A stretch of 61,884 nt of DNA from NCBI RefSeq assembly GCF_003857055.1, contig NZ_QGSZ01000263.1, positions 1-61,884 of the forward strand, written 5' to 3'. A program made the translations under genes and the position numbers. This DNA comes from Micromonospora inaquosa (lineage in GTDB: Bacteria > Actinomycetota > Actinomycetes > Mycobacteriales > Micromonosporaceae). This document shows, piece after piece, positions 7,960 through 16,290 of the stretch. The notes below the pieces were generated by a model. It searched no databases, had not been told where the DNA came from, and saw only the letters and a program-made list of their open reading frames with translations. Each line of letters begins with the position of its first letter. Positions within the stretch are counted from its first letter, which is position 1.

Positions 7960-8796
7960 ATGACCGAATACCTGGGCATTGCCGGCAACACCATCGCCTA
8001 CGAGGTGACCGGGCAGGGGCCACTTGTCGTTCTGGCGCACGGCATGGGCGACAGCCGGCACTCCTACCGGTTCGTCGCACCCGCTCTGGCCGCGGCCGGG
8101 TACCGGGTCGCCAACGTCGACATTCGCGGCTGCGGCGACTCCAGCCTCGGCTGGGACGACTACAGCCGCACCGACATCGCCGGCGATCTCGTTGCCGTCG
8201 TCCGCCACCTCGGTGGCCCGGCCGTGATCATCGGCCAGTCGATCAGCGGCGGCGCCGCGACCATCGCGGCGGCCACCGCGCCCGAACTGATCACCGGCGT
8301 CATCGAGTTGGCGCCGTTCACCCGCGCACAGTCCGTCGACCTTGCCGGGTTGGTGCGGGTGAAGCGCTTCCGGGCCGGCTACCTCCAACTGGCGCAGGTG
8401 CTCCTGCGGGGCAGCCTGGCGAACTGGCGCAAGTACCTCAACGTGGCGGTCCCGACCAAGCCCGCCGACTGGGACAGCGAGCTGGCACGCATCGAGGCCA
8501 AGATGAGTGAGCCCGGCCGGATGAAGGTCCTCCAGGCCATGGCCAAGACCAGCGCGGGCGACGCCGGTCGGCAACTGCCCAACGTCACCTGCCCGGTCCT
8601 GGTGATCCAGGGGAGCGTCGACCCCGACTGGGCCGACCCACGGGCCGAGGGCGAGCGCATCATCGCCGACCTGCCGCGAGGGCTCGGCGAGCTGGCTGTC
8701 ATCGAGGGCGCGGGACACTACCCGCACGTTCAGACGCCCGACGAGGTCGTCGCCCTGGCCCTGCCCTTCCTCGCCCGGACGCTGATCAGTGCCTAA
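7960..8796 (+). CDS. Alpha/beta-fold hydrolase in a TetR-controlled operon
   Basis: The 278-residue protein shows the oxyanion motif LAHGMGDSRHSYR, the strand VDIRGCGDSS and the nucleophile elbow GQSISGG with Ser94. An acid lies in VIQGSVDPDWADP and the His in EGAGHYPHVQTPDEV. This is the typical epoxide-hydrolase/haloperoxidase-like group; the substrate is unknown. GGAG lies seven bases before the ATG. Its last eight bases overlap the start of the TetR gene. The tandem operator directly upstream suggests induction by a compound the enzyme then breaks down. Confidence 0.88.
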   Translation: MTEYLGIAGNTIAYEVTGQGPLVVLAHGMGDSRHSYRFVAPALAAAGYRVANVDIRGCGDSSLGWDDYSRTDIAGDLVAVVRHLGGPAVIIGQSISGGAATIAAATAPELITGVIELAPFTRAQSVDLAGLVRVKRFRAGYLQLAQVLLRGSLANWRKYLNVAVPTKPADWDSELARIEAKMSEPGRMKVLQAMAKTSAGDAGRQLPNVTCPVLVIQGSVDPDWADPRAEGERIIADLPRGLGELAVIEGAGHYPHVQTPDEVVALALPFLARTLISA

Positions 8797-9379
8797 GGCT
8801 CGGCTCACCCCGGCGTCGGTCACCGAAGCCGCAGCCGCGCTGGTCGACGAGGTCGGCTTCGACAACCTCAGCATGGGCCTGCTCGCCGAACGGCTCGGGA
8901 TCAAGACCCCCTCGCTCTACAAACACGTCAGCAGCCAGGCCGACCTGGCGCACCGGATCGCCATCCTGGCCATGACCGAGGCCGGCGCTGCCATCCGCGA
9001 CGCCATTCAGGGGCGGTCCGGCAGTGCTGCCCTCGCCGCGGGCGCGCAGGCGATGCGGACGTACGTGCGGGAACACCCCGGCCGGTACGCGGCGGCGAAC
9101 GCCACTCGCGCGACCGGCCCCGACGACCCGTTCATTCCGGCAAGCGAGCGGGTGCTCGCCTCCTGGGCGGCCATGCTGAGCGGGTACGGGCTGGACCCCG
9201 CTCAGGAGATTCACGCCATGCGGACGCTGCGCAGTGTCGTGCACGGGTTCGCGACCCTGGAGGCGGCCAGCGGGTTCCAGATCGACGCGTCCGTCGACGA
9301 GAGCTTCACCTGGTTGGTCGACTTCATGGATCAGGGCCTCCGCGCCTGCGCCACCATCGGCAGCGCCGTCACCCGCTGA
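8789..9379 (+). CDS. TetR/AcrR family transcriptional regulator
   Basis: The 196-residue protein has an N-terminal TetR helix-turn-helix (about 8-52: ALVDEVGFDNLSMGLLAERLGIKTPSLYKHV) and a C-terminal ligand domain of the WHG/TetR_C_33 type (MRTYVREHPGRYAAA). It starts with GTG inside the end of the hydrolase gene, so translation is coupled. It most likely represses its own operon through the tandem sites at 7908-7943. The inducer is unknown. Confidence 0.9.
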   Translation: MPKARLTPASVTEAAAALVDEVGFDNLSMGLLAERLGIKTPSLYKHVSSQADLAHRIAILAMTEAGAAIRDAIQGRSGSAALAAGAQAMRTYVREHPGRYAAANATRATGPDDPFIPASERVLASWAAMLSGYGLDPAQEIHAMRTLRSVVHGFATLEAASGFQIDASVDESFTWLVDFMDQGLRACATIGSAVTR

Positions 9380-9503
9380 CGCCGGTTCGCGTTGTTCGCG
9401 ATCGACGGGTCGGCGGAGTCGGTGCCCAGCCCGATGTGCGGGTGGACGACCGGCCCGGCCGCGCGTCGCCTGATCGGGTTGCCGTCGTGCGAGGATTTCC
9501 GGC

Positions 9504-9818
9504 GTGGCAGAAACCGCAGCGACGCTCGGCGAGATCCGCGCGCGCATCGACGAACTGGACGGGAACCTGGTTGGTCTGCTCGCCCGGCGCGAGGCGCTGG
9601 TCCGGCAGGCCGCCCCGCTCAAGAGCGACGGTCAGGCGGTCCGTGCGCCGGAGCGGGTGGCGCAGGTGGTGGCCCGGGTCCGCGCGCTGGCCAGCGAGGC
9701 CGGCGCCGACCCGGACCTGATCGAACGGATCTACCGGGGCATGATCCAGGCCTTCATCGAGATGGAGACCGACGAGCACCACCGAATCAGCGGCGGGTCG
9801 GCACCGAGAACGCGGTGA
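9504..9818 (+). CDS. Chorismate mutase, AroQ type
   Basis: The 104-residue all-helical protein has the AroQ pattern: LGEIRARIDELDGNLVGLLARREALVRQAAPLKS, then APERVAQVVARVRALASEAGADPDLIERIYRGMIQAFIEME. The three helices with spaced Arg, Lys and Glu form the active site that converts chorismate to prephenate. It is a stand-alone domain without prephenate dehydratase or DAHP-synthase fusion. It starts with GTG preceded by GAGGA. No aromatic-pathway genes are adjacent, so a role in primary or secondary metabolism is open. Confidence 0.9.
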   Translation: MAETAATLGEIRARIDELDGNLVGLLARREALVRQAAPLKSDGQAVRAPERVAQVVARVRALASEAGADPDLIERIYRGMIQAFIEMETDEHHRISGGSAPRTR

Positions 9819-9837
9819 TCGGCCGGGATACGCGGGT

Positions 9838-10629
9838 TCAGGTCGCGGAGCGGTCCACACCGTCCGGGCTCGCCACGGACGGCGGAGCGTAGCCGAGCTC
9901 GTACGAGATCTTGTTGGCGGTCTCCAGGAGCAGCGGAAGGTTGCTCTTCAGCTGGTCGAGGCTTGCGATGACCTCGATCGCCGTGATCGAGGCGGCGGCG
10001 ATGACCTGCCCCCGCGAATCCCTGATCGGCGCGGCCACGCACATCACGTAGGCGTCGTGCTCGCCGTTGTCCATGGCCCAGCCGCATACCTGGATGCGGG
10101 CAAGTTCGGCTTCCAGCGCGTCGTGGTCGGTGAAGGTGGTGTCGGTGAATCTCTCGAAGACGACGTGGGAGAGCAGGCGGTCGCGTTCCTGCCGGGGCAG
10201 GTAGGCCAGGATCGTCTTGCCGACGGCACTCGCGTAGATCGACACCGCGCGTCCCACCCGAGACGGCAGCTTGACGGCGTCGAACGCCGGGCTGTCCACC
10301 TTGTCGATATAGATGATCTCGTCGCCGGTCAGTTGCGCCAGGTGTACGGTGTGGCCGGTCTCGCGTTGCAGCGCACGGAGGTGTGCGGCCGCGGGCTGGC
10401 GGAGGTCCATCGAGCCGAGCGCGAGCTCGGACAGTTCGATCAGGCCGCTGCCGAGCACGTAGGTGCCCGCGCCGGTCCGGCGGACGAAGCGCGCGGACTC
10501 CAGTGTCTGCAGGATGCGCAGGGCTGTGGACTTGTGGACGCCGAGCACGTCCGCAGCCTCGGTAAGGGACAGCGGGTGCTCCGCGGATCGACGGATGAGG
10601 TCGATCGCGCGGCGAATCGATTGCGCCAA
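9838..10629 (-). CDS. IclR family transcriptional regulator of the adjacent sugar-acid operon
   Basis: The 263-residue protein has an N-terminal winged HTH (RAIDLIRRSAEHPLSLTEAADVLGVHKSTALRILQTLE). The C-terminal IclR effector domain includes VGKTILAYLPRQERDRLL and GWAMDNGEHDAYVMCVAAPIRD. The TTG at 10629 is chosen because GAGGGGAG lies upstream of it. The ATG at 10680 would extend the protein by 17 residues but lies inside the palindrome at 10672. It is divergent from the ABC/dehydratase operon starting at 10792 and very probably controls it and itself, with a sugar acid or keto-acid as likely effector. Confidence 0.88.
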   Translation of the reverse strand: MAQSIRRAIDLIRRSAEHPLSLTEAADVLGVHKSTALRILQTLESARFVRRTGAGTYVLGSGLIELSELALGSMDLRQPAAAHLRALQRETGHTVHLAQLTGDEIIYIDKVDSPAFDAVKLPSRVGRAVSIYASAVGKTILAYLPRQERDRLLSHVVFERFTDTTFTDHDALEAELARIQVCGWAMDNGEHDAYVMCVAAPIRDSRGQVIAAASITAIEVIASLDQLKSNLPLLLETANKISYELGYAPPSVASPDGVDRSAT

Positions 10630-10671
10630 GGCTGTGTCTCCCCTCGCGCGACGGGCAGCGCCGTCGCTCTC

Positions 10672-10739
10672 ATTGCACATTGTGCAATATAGATGACGCG
10701 ATGCGCAATCGCCACTTGACACCGTTGCACATGGCGCTA
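10672..10739. promoter_or_regulatory. IclR operator array between divergent promoters
   Basis: ATTGCACATTGTGCAAT (10672-10688) is a perfect 17-base palindrome over the IclR leader. A second site at 10725-10739 (TTGCACATGGCGCTA) matches its 15-base core at 12 positions and lies in the spacer of the promoter at 10716. Half-sites ATGCGCAAT (10701) and GTTGCAAT (10745) lie between and beyond them. The arrangement suggests repression of both directions. Confidence 0.75.
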
Positions 10740-10743
10740 CGAT
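10716..10743 (+). promoter_or_regulatory. Sigma-70-type promoter of the sugar-acid ABC operon
   Basis: TTGACA (10716-10721), a 16-base spacer and TACGAT (10738-10743) form a near-consensus HrdB-type promoter about 50 bases before the solute-binding protein start. The IclR-like site at 10725 fills the spacer, so a bound regulator would block polymerase. Confidence 0.65.
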
Positions 10744-10791
10744 CGTTGCAATTTCATCCGCTCGACGCCAACTCGTAACAGTGGAGTAACG

Positions 10792-12039
10792 ATGGGTAAT
10801 CAGCGCTCTCACTTCGGCATCGCCAGGGCGACATGTGCCCTCGGCTTGGTTGCCGCTCTCTTGACCGGTTGCGGCTCGGACGGCGACTCCGGCGACGGCG
10901 TCACCAAACTGACCTTCGCCGCCTCGACCTTCGGTGACCCGGGCCGCGGGCCCCTGTTGACGAAGTGGCTCGATGAGTTCAATCAGAGCCAGACCAAGGT
11001 TCAGGTCTCCGCCGCCGCGGTGCCGTACCCGACCTTCGGCCAGACCGTGCTCACCCAGATGGGCAGCGGCAAGGGCCCCGACCTGGTCCGCTTCGACATG
11101 CCCGAGTTCGAGGCGGCCTCGGACGCCGGCCTGGTCGCACCGCTGGACAAGGTGATCGACGCCAGCAAGTACGACCTGCTCAAGCAGCCGGACCAGTTCA
11201 TGGTCCACGACGGTGTCCGACACGGCGTCATCTTCGAAGCGTCGAACTACGCGATGTTCTACAACGCGGACCTGATCCCGACGCCGCCGACCACCTACGA
11301 GCAGTTCACCGCGACGGCCAAGTCGCTGACCAAGGGCGACGTCTTCGGTCTGGCGTTCCGGCAGACCGAGGCCGAAGAGGCCGGCGTCTGGCAGGACATC
11401 TTCAACTACGTCTACGGCTTCGGCGGCGCATGGTCCGACGGTAAGAACCTGACGATCAACTCGCCCGAGAACCTCAAGGGCCTGCAGGCGTTCAAGGACC
11501 TCTACGACGCGAACGTGATCCCGCGCGGAGCGGACGCGGCGACGTTCCGGCGGATGTTCGCCGAGGGCAAGGTCGGGATGGAGCTCAACAACGGCGGCTA
11601 CGTGACCGCCACGCGCGGCCAGAACGCCAAGCTGAACTTCAGCGTCGCACCCATCCCGTTCCCGGTCCGCAAGCAGGGCGCGATCCTCGCACCAATCGTG
11701 ATCAACGAGGCGAGCGAGGGCAAGGAGGAGGCGGGCACCTTCATCAAGTGGGCGCTGGAGCCGCAGAACCAGGTCAAGCTGCAGGAGATCCTCGGCGCGA
11801 GCAGCGTCGCCACCACCACGCAGCGCAGCGCGGAGACGCTCAAGCAGACCCCGTTCCTCACCGTCTTCGACGGGCTCACCGAGACCAGCCTGCCGCAGAT
11901 CGTCTTGGGGTTCGAGGCCAAGACGCCGGACATCCGCAAGGTGGTCGTGCAGAACGTGGTCGCGGCACTGCAGGGCAAGGCCGACCTGAAGTCGGCCCTG
12001 GATCGCGCCCAGCAGCAGGCGACCGAACTGGTTCGCTGA
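10792..12039 (+). CDS. ABC sugar importer, solute-binding lipoprotein
   Basis: The 415-residue extracellular binding protein (family 1, CUT1 type) has the lipobox LLTGC with Cys27 and a mature region beginning after an Asp/Gly/Ser spacer. Typical features are GSGKGPDLVRFDMPEFEAASDAGLVAPLD, then FEASNYAMFYNADLI and FAEGKVGMELNNGGY. It should capture a sugar or sugar-acid oligomer outside the membrane. It is the first gene of an operon with two permeases and three catabolic enzymes, under the IclR operators. GGAG precedes the ATG. No ATPase is encoded in the operon. Confidence 0.92.
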   Translation: MGNQRSHFGIARATCALGLVAALLTGCGSDGDSGDGVTKLTFAASTFGDPGRGPLLTKWLDEFNQSQTKVQVSAAAVPYPTFGQTVLTQMGSGKGPDLVRFDMPEFEAASDAGLVAPLDKVIDASKYDLLKQPDQFMVHDGVRHGVIFEASNYAMFYNADLIPTPPTTYEQFTATAKSLTKGDVFGLAFRQTEAEEAGVWQDIFNYVYGFGGAWSDGKNLTINSPENLKGLQAFKDLYDANVIPRGADAATFRRMFAEGKVGMELNNGGYVTATRGQNAKLNFSVAPIPFPVRKQGAILAPIVINEASEGKEEAGTFIKWALEPQNQVKLQEILGASSVATTTQRSAETLKQTPFLTVFDGLTETSLPQIVLGFEAKTPDIRKVVVQNVVAALQGKADLKSALDRAQQQATELVR

Positions 12040-12054
12040 CCGCTCGACACGGCG

Positions 12055-12090
12055 ACGCTGCCGGCGCGACGATCCGTGCGCCGGCAGCGT
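12055..12090 (+). terminator. Intercistronic hairpin (attenuator) after the solute-binding protein
   Basis: Perfect 13-base arms (ACGCTGCCGGCGC and its complement) with a 10-base loop lie between the binding-protein and permease genes. Such hairpins usually stabilise the upstream message or terminate part of the transcripts, giving more binding protein than permease. Confidence 0.7.
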
Positions 12091-12114
12091 CCTTCCCCAG
12101 AAGGATCGAACCCG

Positions 12115-13068
12115 ATGACTGTGGTCGAGCAGACCGGAGCACCGAAGACAACACCCCCAGGCCGGGCCCGGCGTCGGCCCAGCCCGCTGGGTAGCAAGTG
12201 GACGCCGTACCTGTTCCTGGCACCCGCCGCTCTGTTCATCCTCGTCTTCCAGGCGGTACCCCTCCTGCAGGAGGTGTACCTCAGCTTCACCAGGACGCGG
12301 CTGCTCAATCCCACCCGCAGCGAGTGGGTCGGGCTCGACAACTTCAACCGGATCTTCGGCGACCCCGAATTCCACCGCACCCTGCTGATCACCGTCATCT
12401 ACGTGATCACCTGTGTCGTCGTCGCGATCGGTGCCGGGCTGGTCGTCGCGCTCCTGCTCAACAAGAAGTTCCGGGGCCGTGGCGTGGCGCGGGCGCTGGT
12501 GACCGTCCCCTGGGCCGCCCCCGGAATCGCGGTCGCGCTCATCGCCACCTGGATGCTCAACGCGCAGTACGGCATCGTGAACCGCTTCCTCGACGCCGTG
12601 GGGCTCGGTGTGCCCGGCGGTGCCATCCTGGACAGCCCGCGCTACGCGCTTCCGGCGGTGCTCGCGACGACCATCTGGCAGCTGTTCCCGTTCACCTCAG
12701 TGGTGCTGCTCTCCGCGCTGCAGTCTGTTCCGCAGGACCTCAACGAGGCCGCGACGGTGGACGGCGCCGGACGGTGGGCCACCTTCCGCGCGGTCACCTG
12801 GCAGGTCATCAAGCCGACAGTGGGTCTGTTGGCCCTGCTGATGACGATCTGGTCGCTGCGGCGATTCGAGCTGATCTGGCTGATGACCAAGGGTGGACCG
12901 GTCGGATCCACCGAGACGCTCGTCATCGACCTCTACTCGCAGGCGTTCGACTCGAAGGAACTCGGATCGGCGGCGGCCATCGGAATGGTCGGCGTCGTCA
13001 TCTCGCTCATCGTCATCATCGGCAGCCGCCTCGTCGCCCGTGCCGTGGAGAAGGGGGACGTCCGATGA
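12115..13068 (+). CDS. ABC sugar importer permease 1 (MalF type)
   Basis: The 317-residue inner-membrane protein has six predicted transmembrane segments and the EAA loop EAATVDGAGRWATFRAVTWQVIKP, which contacts the ATPase. The hydrophobic start PYLFLAPAALFILVFQAVPLL and the later QLFPFTSVVLLSALQSVPQDL match CUT1 permeases. The ATG at 12115 is supported by AAGGA; the ORF could begin earlier but without a ribosome site. It overlaps the next permease by four bases. The energising ATPase is probably a shared MsiK-like protein encoded elsewhere. Confidence 0.93.
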   Translation: MTVVEQTGAPKTTPPGRARRRPSPLGSKWTPYLFLAPAALFILVFQAVPLLQEVYLSFTRTRLLNPTRSEWVGLDNFNRIFGDPEFHRTLLITVIYVITCVVVAIGAGLVVALLLNKKFRGRGVARALVTVPWAAPGIAVALIATWMLNAQYGIVNRFLDAVGLGVPGGAILDSPRYALPAVLATTIWQLFPFTSVVLLSALQSVPQDLNEAATVDGAGRWATFRAVTWQVIKPTVGLLALLMTIWSLRRFELIWLMTKGGPVGSTETLVIDLYSQAFDSKELGSAAAIGMVGVVISLIVIIGSRLVARAVEKGDVR

Positions 13069-13895
13069 GGCGCTTCCGTTTCGGTGTCACCGCACGGATC
13101 ATCGCCGTGCTCGTCGTGCTCGGTGTCGCGGTGTTCCCGCTGTACTGGATGTTCGTCACTGCGCTGTCCAGCAACAGCGACCTCTTCGCCGACCAGCCCC
13201 GGCTCACGCCGGACCTCGGCCAGTTCGGGGTCTTCGTGGACGCGCTGGCCGAGGGCAAGGCGGCCGGATGGCTGCTCAACAGCCTGATCATCGCCGTCGG
13301 CACCATGGTTGTCTCCGTCGGTCTGGGCATCCCGCTCGGCTACGCGCTGTCCCGGTTCTCGTTCTGGGGTAAGGCGGTGGTGACCGTCGTGCTGCTGTTC
13401 ACGCAGATGCTTCCCGAGGCGCTCATGGTCGTCCCGCTGTTCGCGCTGTTCCGCCGCTTCGAACTGCTCGACTCGCTGACCGGTCTCGTCCTGGTGAACT
13501 CCGCCTTCGTCCTGCCGATCGTCGCGCTGATCCTCAAGGGCGCCATCGACGGCATCCCGAAGGAGTTGGAGGAGGCCGCGCGTGCCGACGGTGCCCGGCC
13601 CTTCACCACCCTGACCCGCATCAACGTGCCGCTCATCGCGCCGTCGATCGCGGCCACCGCGGTCATCGCCTTCTTCCACGCCTGGAACGAGTACGTGTTC
13701 GCGGTGACGTTCATCTTCAACCCCGACCTGCAACCTGCCTCCGTCGGCATCGCGAACTTCATCGGCGAGCTGGGAACACCGATCCAGACGGTGATGGCCG
13801 TCGCCTTCCTGTTCACACTGCCCGCCGTCGCCTTCTACCTGTTGGTCCAGAAGTACGTGGTGTCCGGCATGACCGCCGGTGCGGTGAAGGGTTGA
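13065..13895 (+). CDS. ABC sugar importer permease 2 (MalG type)
   Basis: The 276-residue protein has about six transmembrane segments, including a first one VLVVLGVAVFPLYWMFVTAL. Its EAA loop is EAARADGARPFTTLTRINVPLIAPS, and FFHAWNEYVFAVTFI precedes the last segments. It is the partner of permease 1 in a CUT1 importer, and its ATG overlaps the preceding TGA. It is followed within nine bases by the dehydratase gene, which ties transport directly to catabolism. Confidence 0.93.
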   Translation: MRRFRFGVTARIIAVLVVLGVAVFPLYWMFVTALSSNSDLFADQPRLTPDLGQFGVFVDALAEGKAAGWLLNSLIIAVGTMVVSVGLGIPLGYALSRFSFWGKAVVTVVLLFTQMLPEALMVVPLFALFRRFELLDSLTGLVLVNSAFVLPIVALILKGAIDGIPKELEEAARADGARPFTTLTRINVPLIAPSIAATAVIAFFHAWNEYVFAVTFIFNPDLQPASVGIANFIGELGTPIQTVMAVAFLFTLPAVAFYLLVQKYVVSGMTAGAVKG

Positions 13896-13903
13896 GCCGA
13901 AAG

Positions 13904-15085
13904 ATGAAGATCGTCGCTGTCGACACACTGGTCGTCGACTTCTACCGCACGAACCTCGTCATCGTGCGGGTGCACACCGACGAGGGGATCATCGGGCTCG
14001 GTGAGGCCACCCTGGAGGGCAAGGAACGCGCCGTCCAGGGTGCGATCGCCGAGCTGGCCGAGGCGGTGGTGGGCCTCGATCCCACCAGCATCTCGAAGAT
14101 CCTGTACGAGACCGCGCGGGACTGGTACTGGCGTGGTGGTCCGGTCATCATGACCGCGTTGAGCTCGCTGGAGATGGCCCTGTGGGACATCTCGGCACGC
14201 GAGCTCGGCGTCCCGGTCTCCCGGCTGCTCGGCGGTGCGACCCGGGACCGGGTCCGCGCGTACGCGAATGGCTGGTTCTCCGGTGCCGTCACCCCGGAGG
14301 ACTACGCGGCCGCCGCGCGCCGGACGGTGGAGTCCGGCTTCCGGGGCCTCAAGTGGGACCCGTTCGAGAACTACGACCTGACCATCACCACCGCGCAGTT
14401 GGACCGGGTGCTCGCCCAGATCGACGCCGTCCGGGGGGCGGTGGGCCGCGATGTCGAGCTGTTCGTCGAGGGGCACGGCCGCTTCGACGTCCGCCACGCC
14501 ATCAAGGTCGCCAACGAGATCGCCCAGTTCGACCCGGTGTGGTTCGAGGAGCCGTGCCCACCGGACAACCTCGACGCGCTCGTCGACATCCGTCGCGCGT
14601 CGCCGGTGCCGATCGCGGCGGGGGAGCGGTGGTACGGCCGGCAGGGCTTCGCTCCGGCGCTGGCCCGCCAGGCCGTCGACTTCGTCCAGCCCGACGTGAC
14701 GCACGCGGGCGGGATCGCCGAGCTGGCCTTCATCTCCACGCTCGCCGCGACCAGCTACGTGGGCTTCGCGCCGCACAACCCGAGCGGTCCACTCAGCACT
14801 GCCGCCACGCTGCAACTCGGGGCGACGCTGCCCAACTTCCGGTACCTGGAGATCATGGCGACCGACGTGCCGTGGCGTCCGGAGATCACCAACGAGCGGT
14901 TGGTGCTGACCGAGGACGGCGACATCCTCATCCCGACCGGAGTGGGCCTGGGCATCGAGGTTGATCTCGCCGCGGTCGAACAGCACCCGTTCACCCCGCA
15001 CCCGCTGCGGATGTTCCAGGACGCCGTCTACGACATCCGTCCCCGCGACGAGCGGTCCTTCTTCAACCTGGAGAGCGACTCATGA
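13904..15085 (+). CDS. Enolase-superfamily sugar-acid dehydratase (mandelate racemase/muconate lactonizing type)
   Basis: The 393-residue protein has the MR/MLE capping domain (RVHTDEGIIGLGEATLEGKERAV) and barrel. Metal-site regions appear around DVELFVEGHGRF, FEEPCPP and IAAGERWYG; the catalytic His lies in FAPHNPSGPLSTAA. This matches galactonate/xylonate-type acid sugar dehydratases, which remove water from an aldonate to give a 2-keto-3-deoxy acid. A TTG at 13892 would add four residues. It lies in one operon with AraD1-type and ALDH genes, an order comparable to the haloarchaeal xylonate route. The exact substrate (xylonate, arabonate or a hexonate) is inferred, not shown. Confidence 0.87.
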   Translation: MKIVAVDTLVVDFYRTNLVIVRVHTDEGIIGLGEATLEGKERAVQGAIAELAEAVVGLDPTSISKILYETARDWYWRGGPVIMTALSSLEMALWDISARELGVPVSRLLGGATRDRVRAYANGWFSGAVTPEDYAAAARRTVESGFRGLKWDPFENYDLTITTAQLDRVLAQIDAVRGAVGRDVELFVEGHGRFDVRHAIKVANEIAQFDPVWFEEPCPPDNLDALVDIRRASPVPIAAGERWYGRQGFAPALARQAVDFVQPDVTHAGGIAELAFISTLAATSYVGFAPHNPSGPLSTAATLQLGATLPNFRYLEIMATDVPWRPEITNERLVLTEDGDILIPTGVGLGIEVDLAAVEQHPFTPHPLRMFQDAVYDIRPRDERSFFNLESDS

Positions 15086-16290
15086 CGGTGCCACGGCCGC
15101 GAGGGCTGGCCGCAGGTGCGGACTGGGTCGGCACCGCCGCCGAGGCGTTGCCGGACGACTCCGACAGCGTCCTCATCGGCCGGATCTGGGATCCGGCCGG
15201 CGACGGCCCTTCGCCGGTGACCGTCCGCGACGGCGAGGTCATCGACATCAGCCACAGTTTCCCGACCGTCCGCGACATCTGCGAGCTGCCCGACCCCGCC
15301 GCGACGGTGGCCGGGCTCGACGGGCCGAGGGTGGGCGACTTCGGGGAGATACTGGCCAACACGGGGGCCGCGACCCGGGACGGTAACCGCCCCTGGTTGC
15401 TTGCCCCGGTCGACCTACAGGCGCTCAAGGCCGCCGGCGTGACCTTCCCCATCTCCATGATCGAACGGGTGATCGAGGAGCGAGCGCGGGGAGACCTGGC
15501 GCTGGCGGCGGAGATCCGTCAGCGGATGCTCGCCGACGTCGGCGTCGACCTGCACAGCCTTTCGGCGGGTTCGCCGGAGGCGGATCGGCTCAAGAGCCTG
15601 CTGGTCGCCGAGGGCATGTGGAGTCAGTACCTGGAGGTGGGGATCGGCCCGGACGCCGAGATCTTCACCAAGGGGCAGATTCTCTCCGCCGTCGGCACCG
15701 CCGTTCCGGTCGGCGTGCTCGCCGCGTCGACCTGGAACAACCCGGAGCCCGAGGTCACGCTCATCATCCAGTCCAGCGGCCGGGTCGTCGGCGCCACCCT
15801 CGGCAACGACGTGAACCTGCGCGACATCGAGGGCCGCTCGGCGCTCCTGCTTCCGCTGGCGAAGGACAACAACGCCTCCTGCGCCCTCGGCCCGATGATC
15901 CGGCTCTTCGACGACCGGTTCGACATGGATCGGGTACGCGAACTCGAGGTGCGCCTGGATGTTCGCGGCGTGGACGACTTCCACCTGGAGGCGGTCTCGG
16001 AGATGACCCGGATGTCGCGCGATCCGCAGGAACTGGTCCGGCAGCTGATCGGACCGCACCACAACTATCCCGACGGCGCGGCCCTGATGCTCGGCACCAT
16101 GTTCGCGCCCATCCAGGACCGGGACCGCCCCGGCGAGGGTTTCACCCACAAGGTCGACGACGTGGTACGGATCAGCTGCCCGGCGCTCGGCACCCTGGTC
16201 AACCGGGTGCGGCACGCGGAGGAGTGCGAGCCCTGGCACTTCGGCGTCCGCGATCTGATGGGCAATCTGGTAAGGAGAGGACTGCTGTGA
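15082..16290 (+). CDS. AraD1-like FAH-family dehydratase (2-keto-3-deoxy-pentonate dehydratase)
   Basis: The 402-residue protein is longer than simple fumarylacetoacetate hydrolases. It has the AraD1 features GNDVNLRDIEGRSALLL, AKDNNASCALGPMIRLFD and PDAEIFTKGQILSAVG. In other bacteria this family dehydrates 2-keto-3-deoxy-pentonate to 2-oxoglutarate semialdehyde. The start ATG overlaps the end of the preceding dehydratase by four bases. It also overlaps the aldehyde dehydrogenase start, so the three enzymes are translationally coupled. Function is inferred from the family and this strict gene order. Confidence 0.85.
   Translation: MTVPRPRGLAAGADWVGTAAEALPDDSDSVLIGRIWDPAGDGPSPVTVRDGEVIDISHSFPTVRDICELPDPAATVAGLDGPRVGDFGEILANTGAATRDGNRPWLLAPVDLQALKAAGVTFPISMIERVIEERARGDLALAAEIRQRMLADVGVDLHSLSAGSPEADRLKSLLVAEGMWSQYLEVGIGPDAEIFTKGQILSAVGTAVPVGVLAASTWNNPEPEVTLIIQSSGRVVGATLGNDVNLRDIEGRSALLLPLAKDNNASCALGPMIRLFDDRFDMDRVRELEVRLDVRGVDDFHLEAVSEMTRMSRDPQELVRQLIGPHHNYPDGAALMLGTMFAPIQDRDRPGEGFTHKVDDVVRISCPALGTLVNRVRHAEECEPWHFGVRDLMGNLVRRGLL

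Noticed and set aside
12198..13064. N-terminal extension of the second permease
   Set aside because: This part is the first permease read in another frame. The real start is ATG 13065, overlapping the upstream stop.
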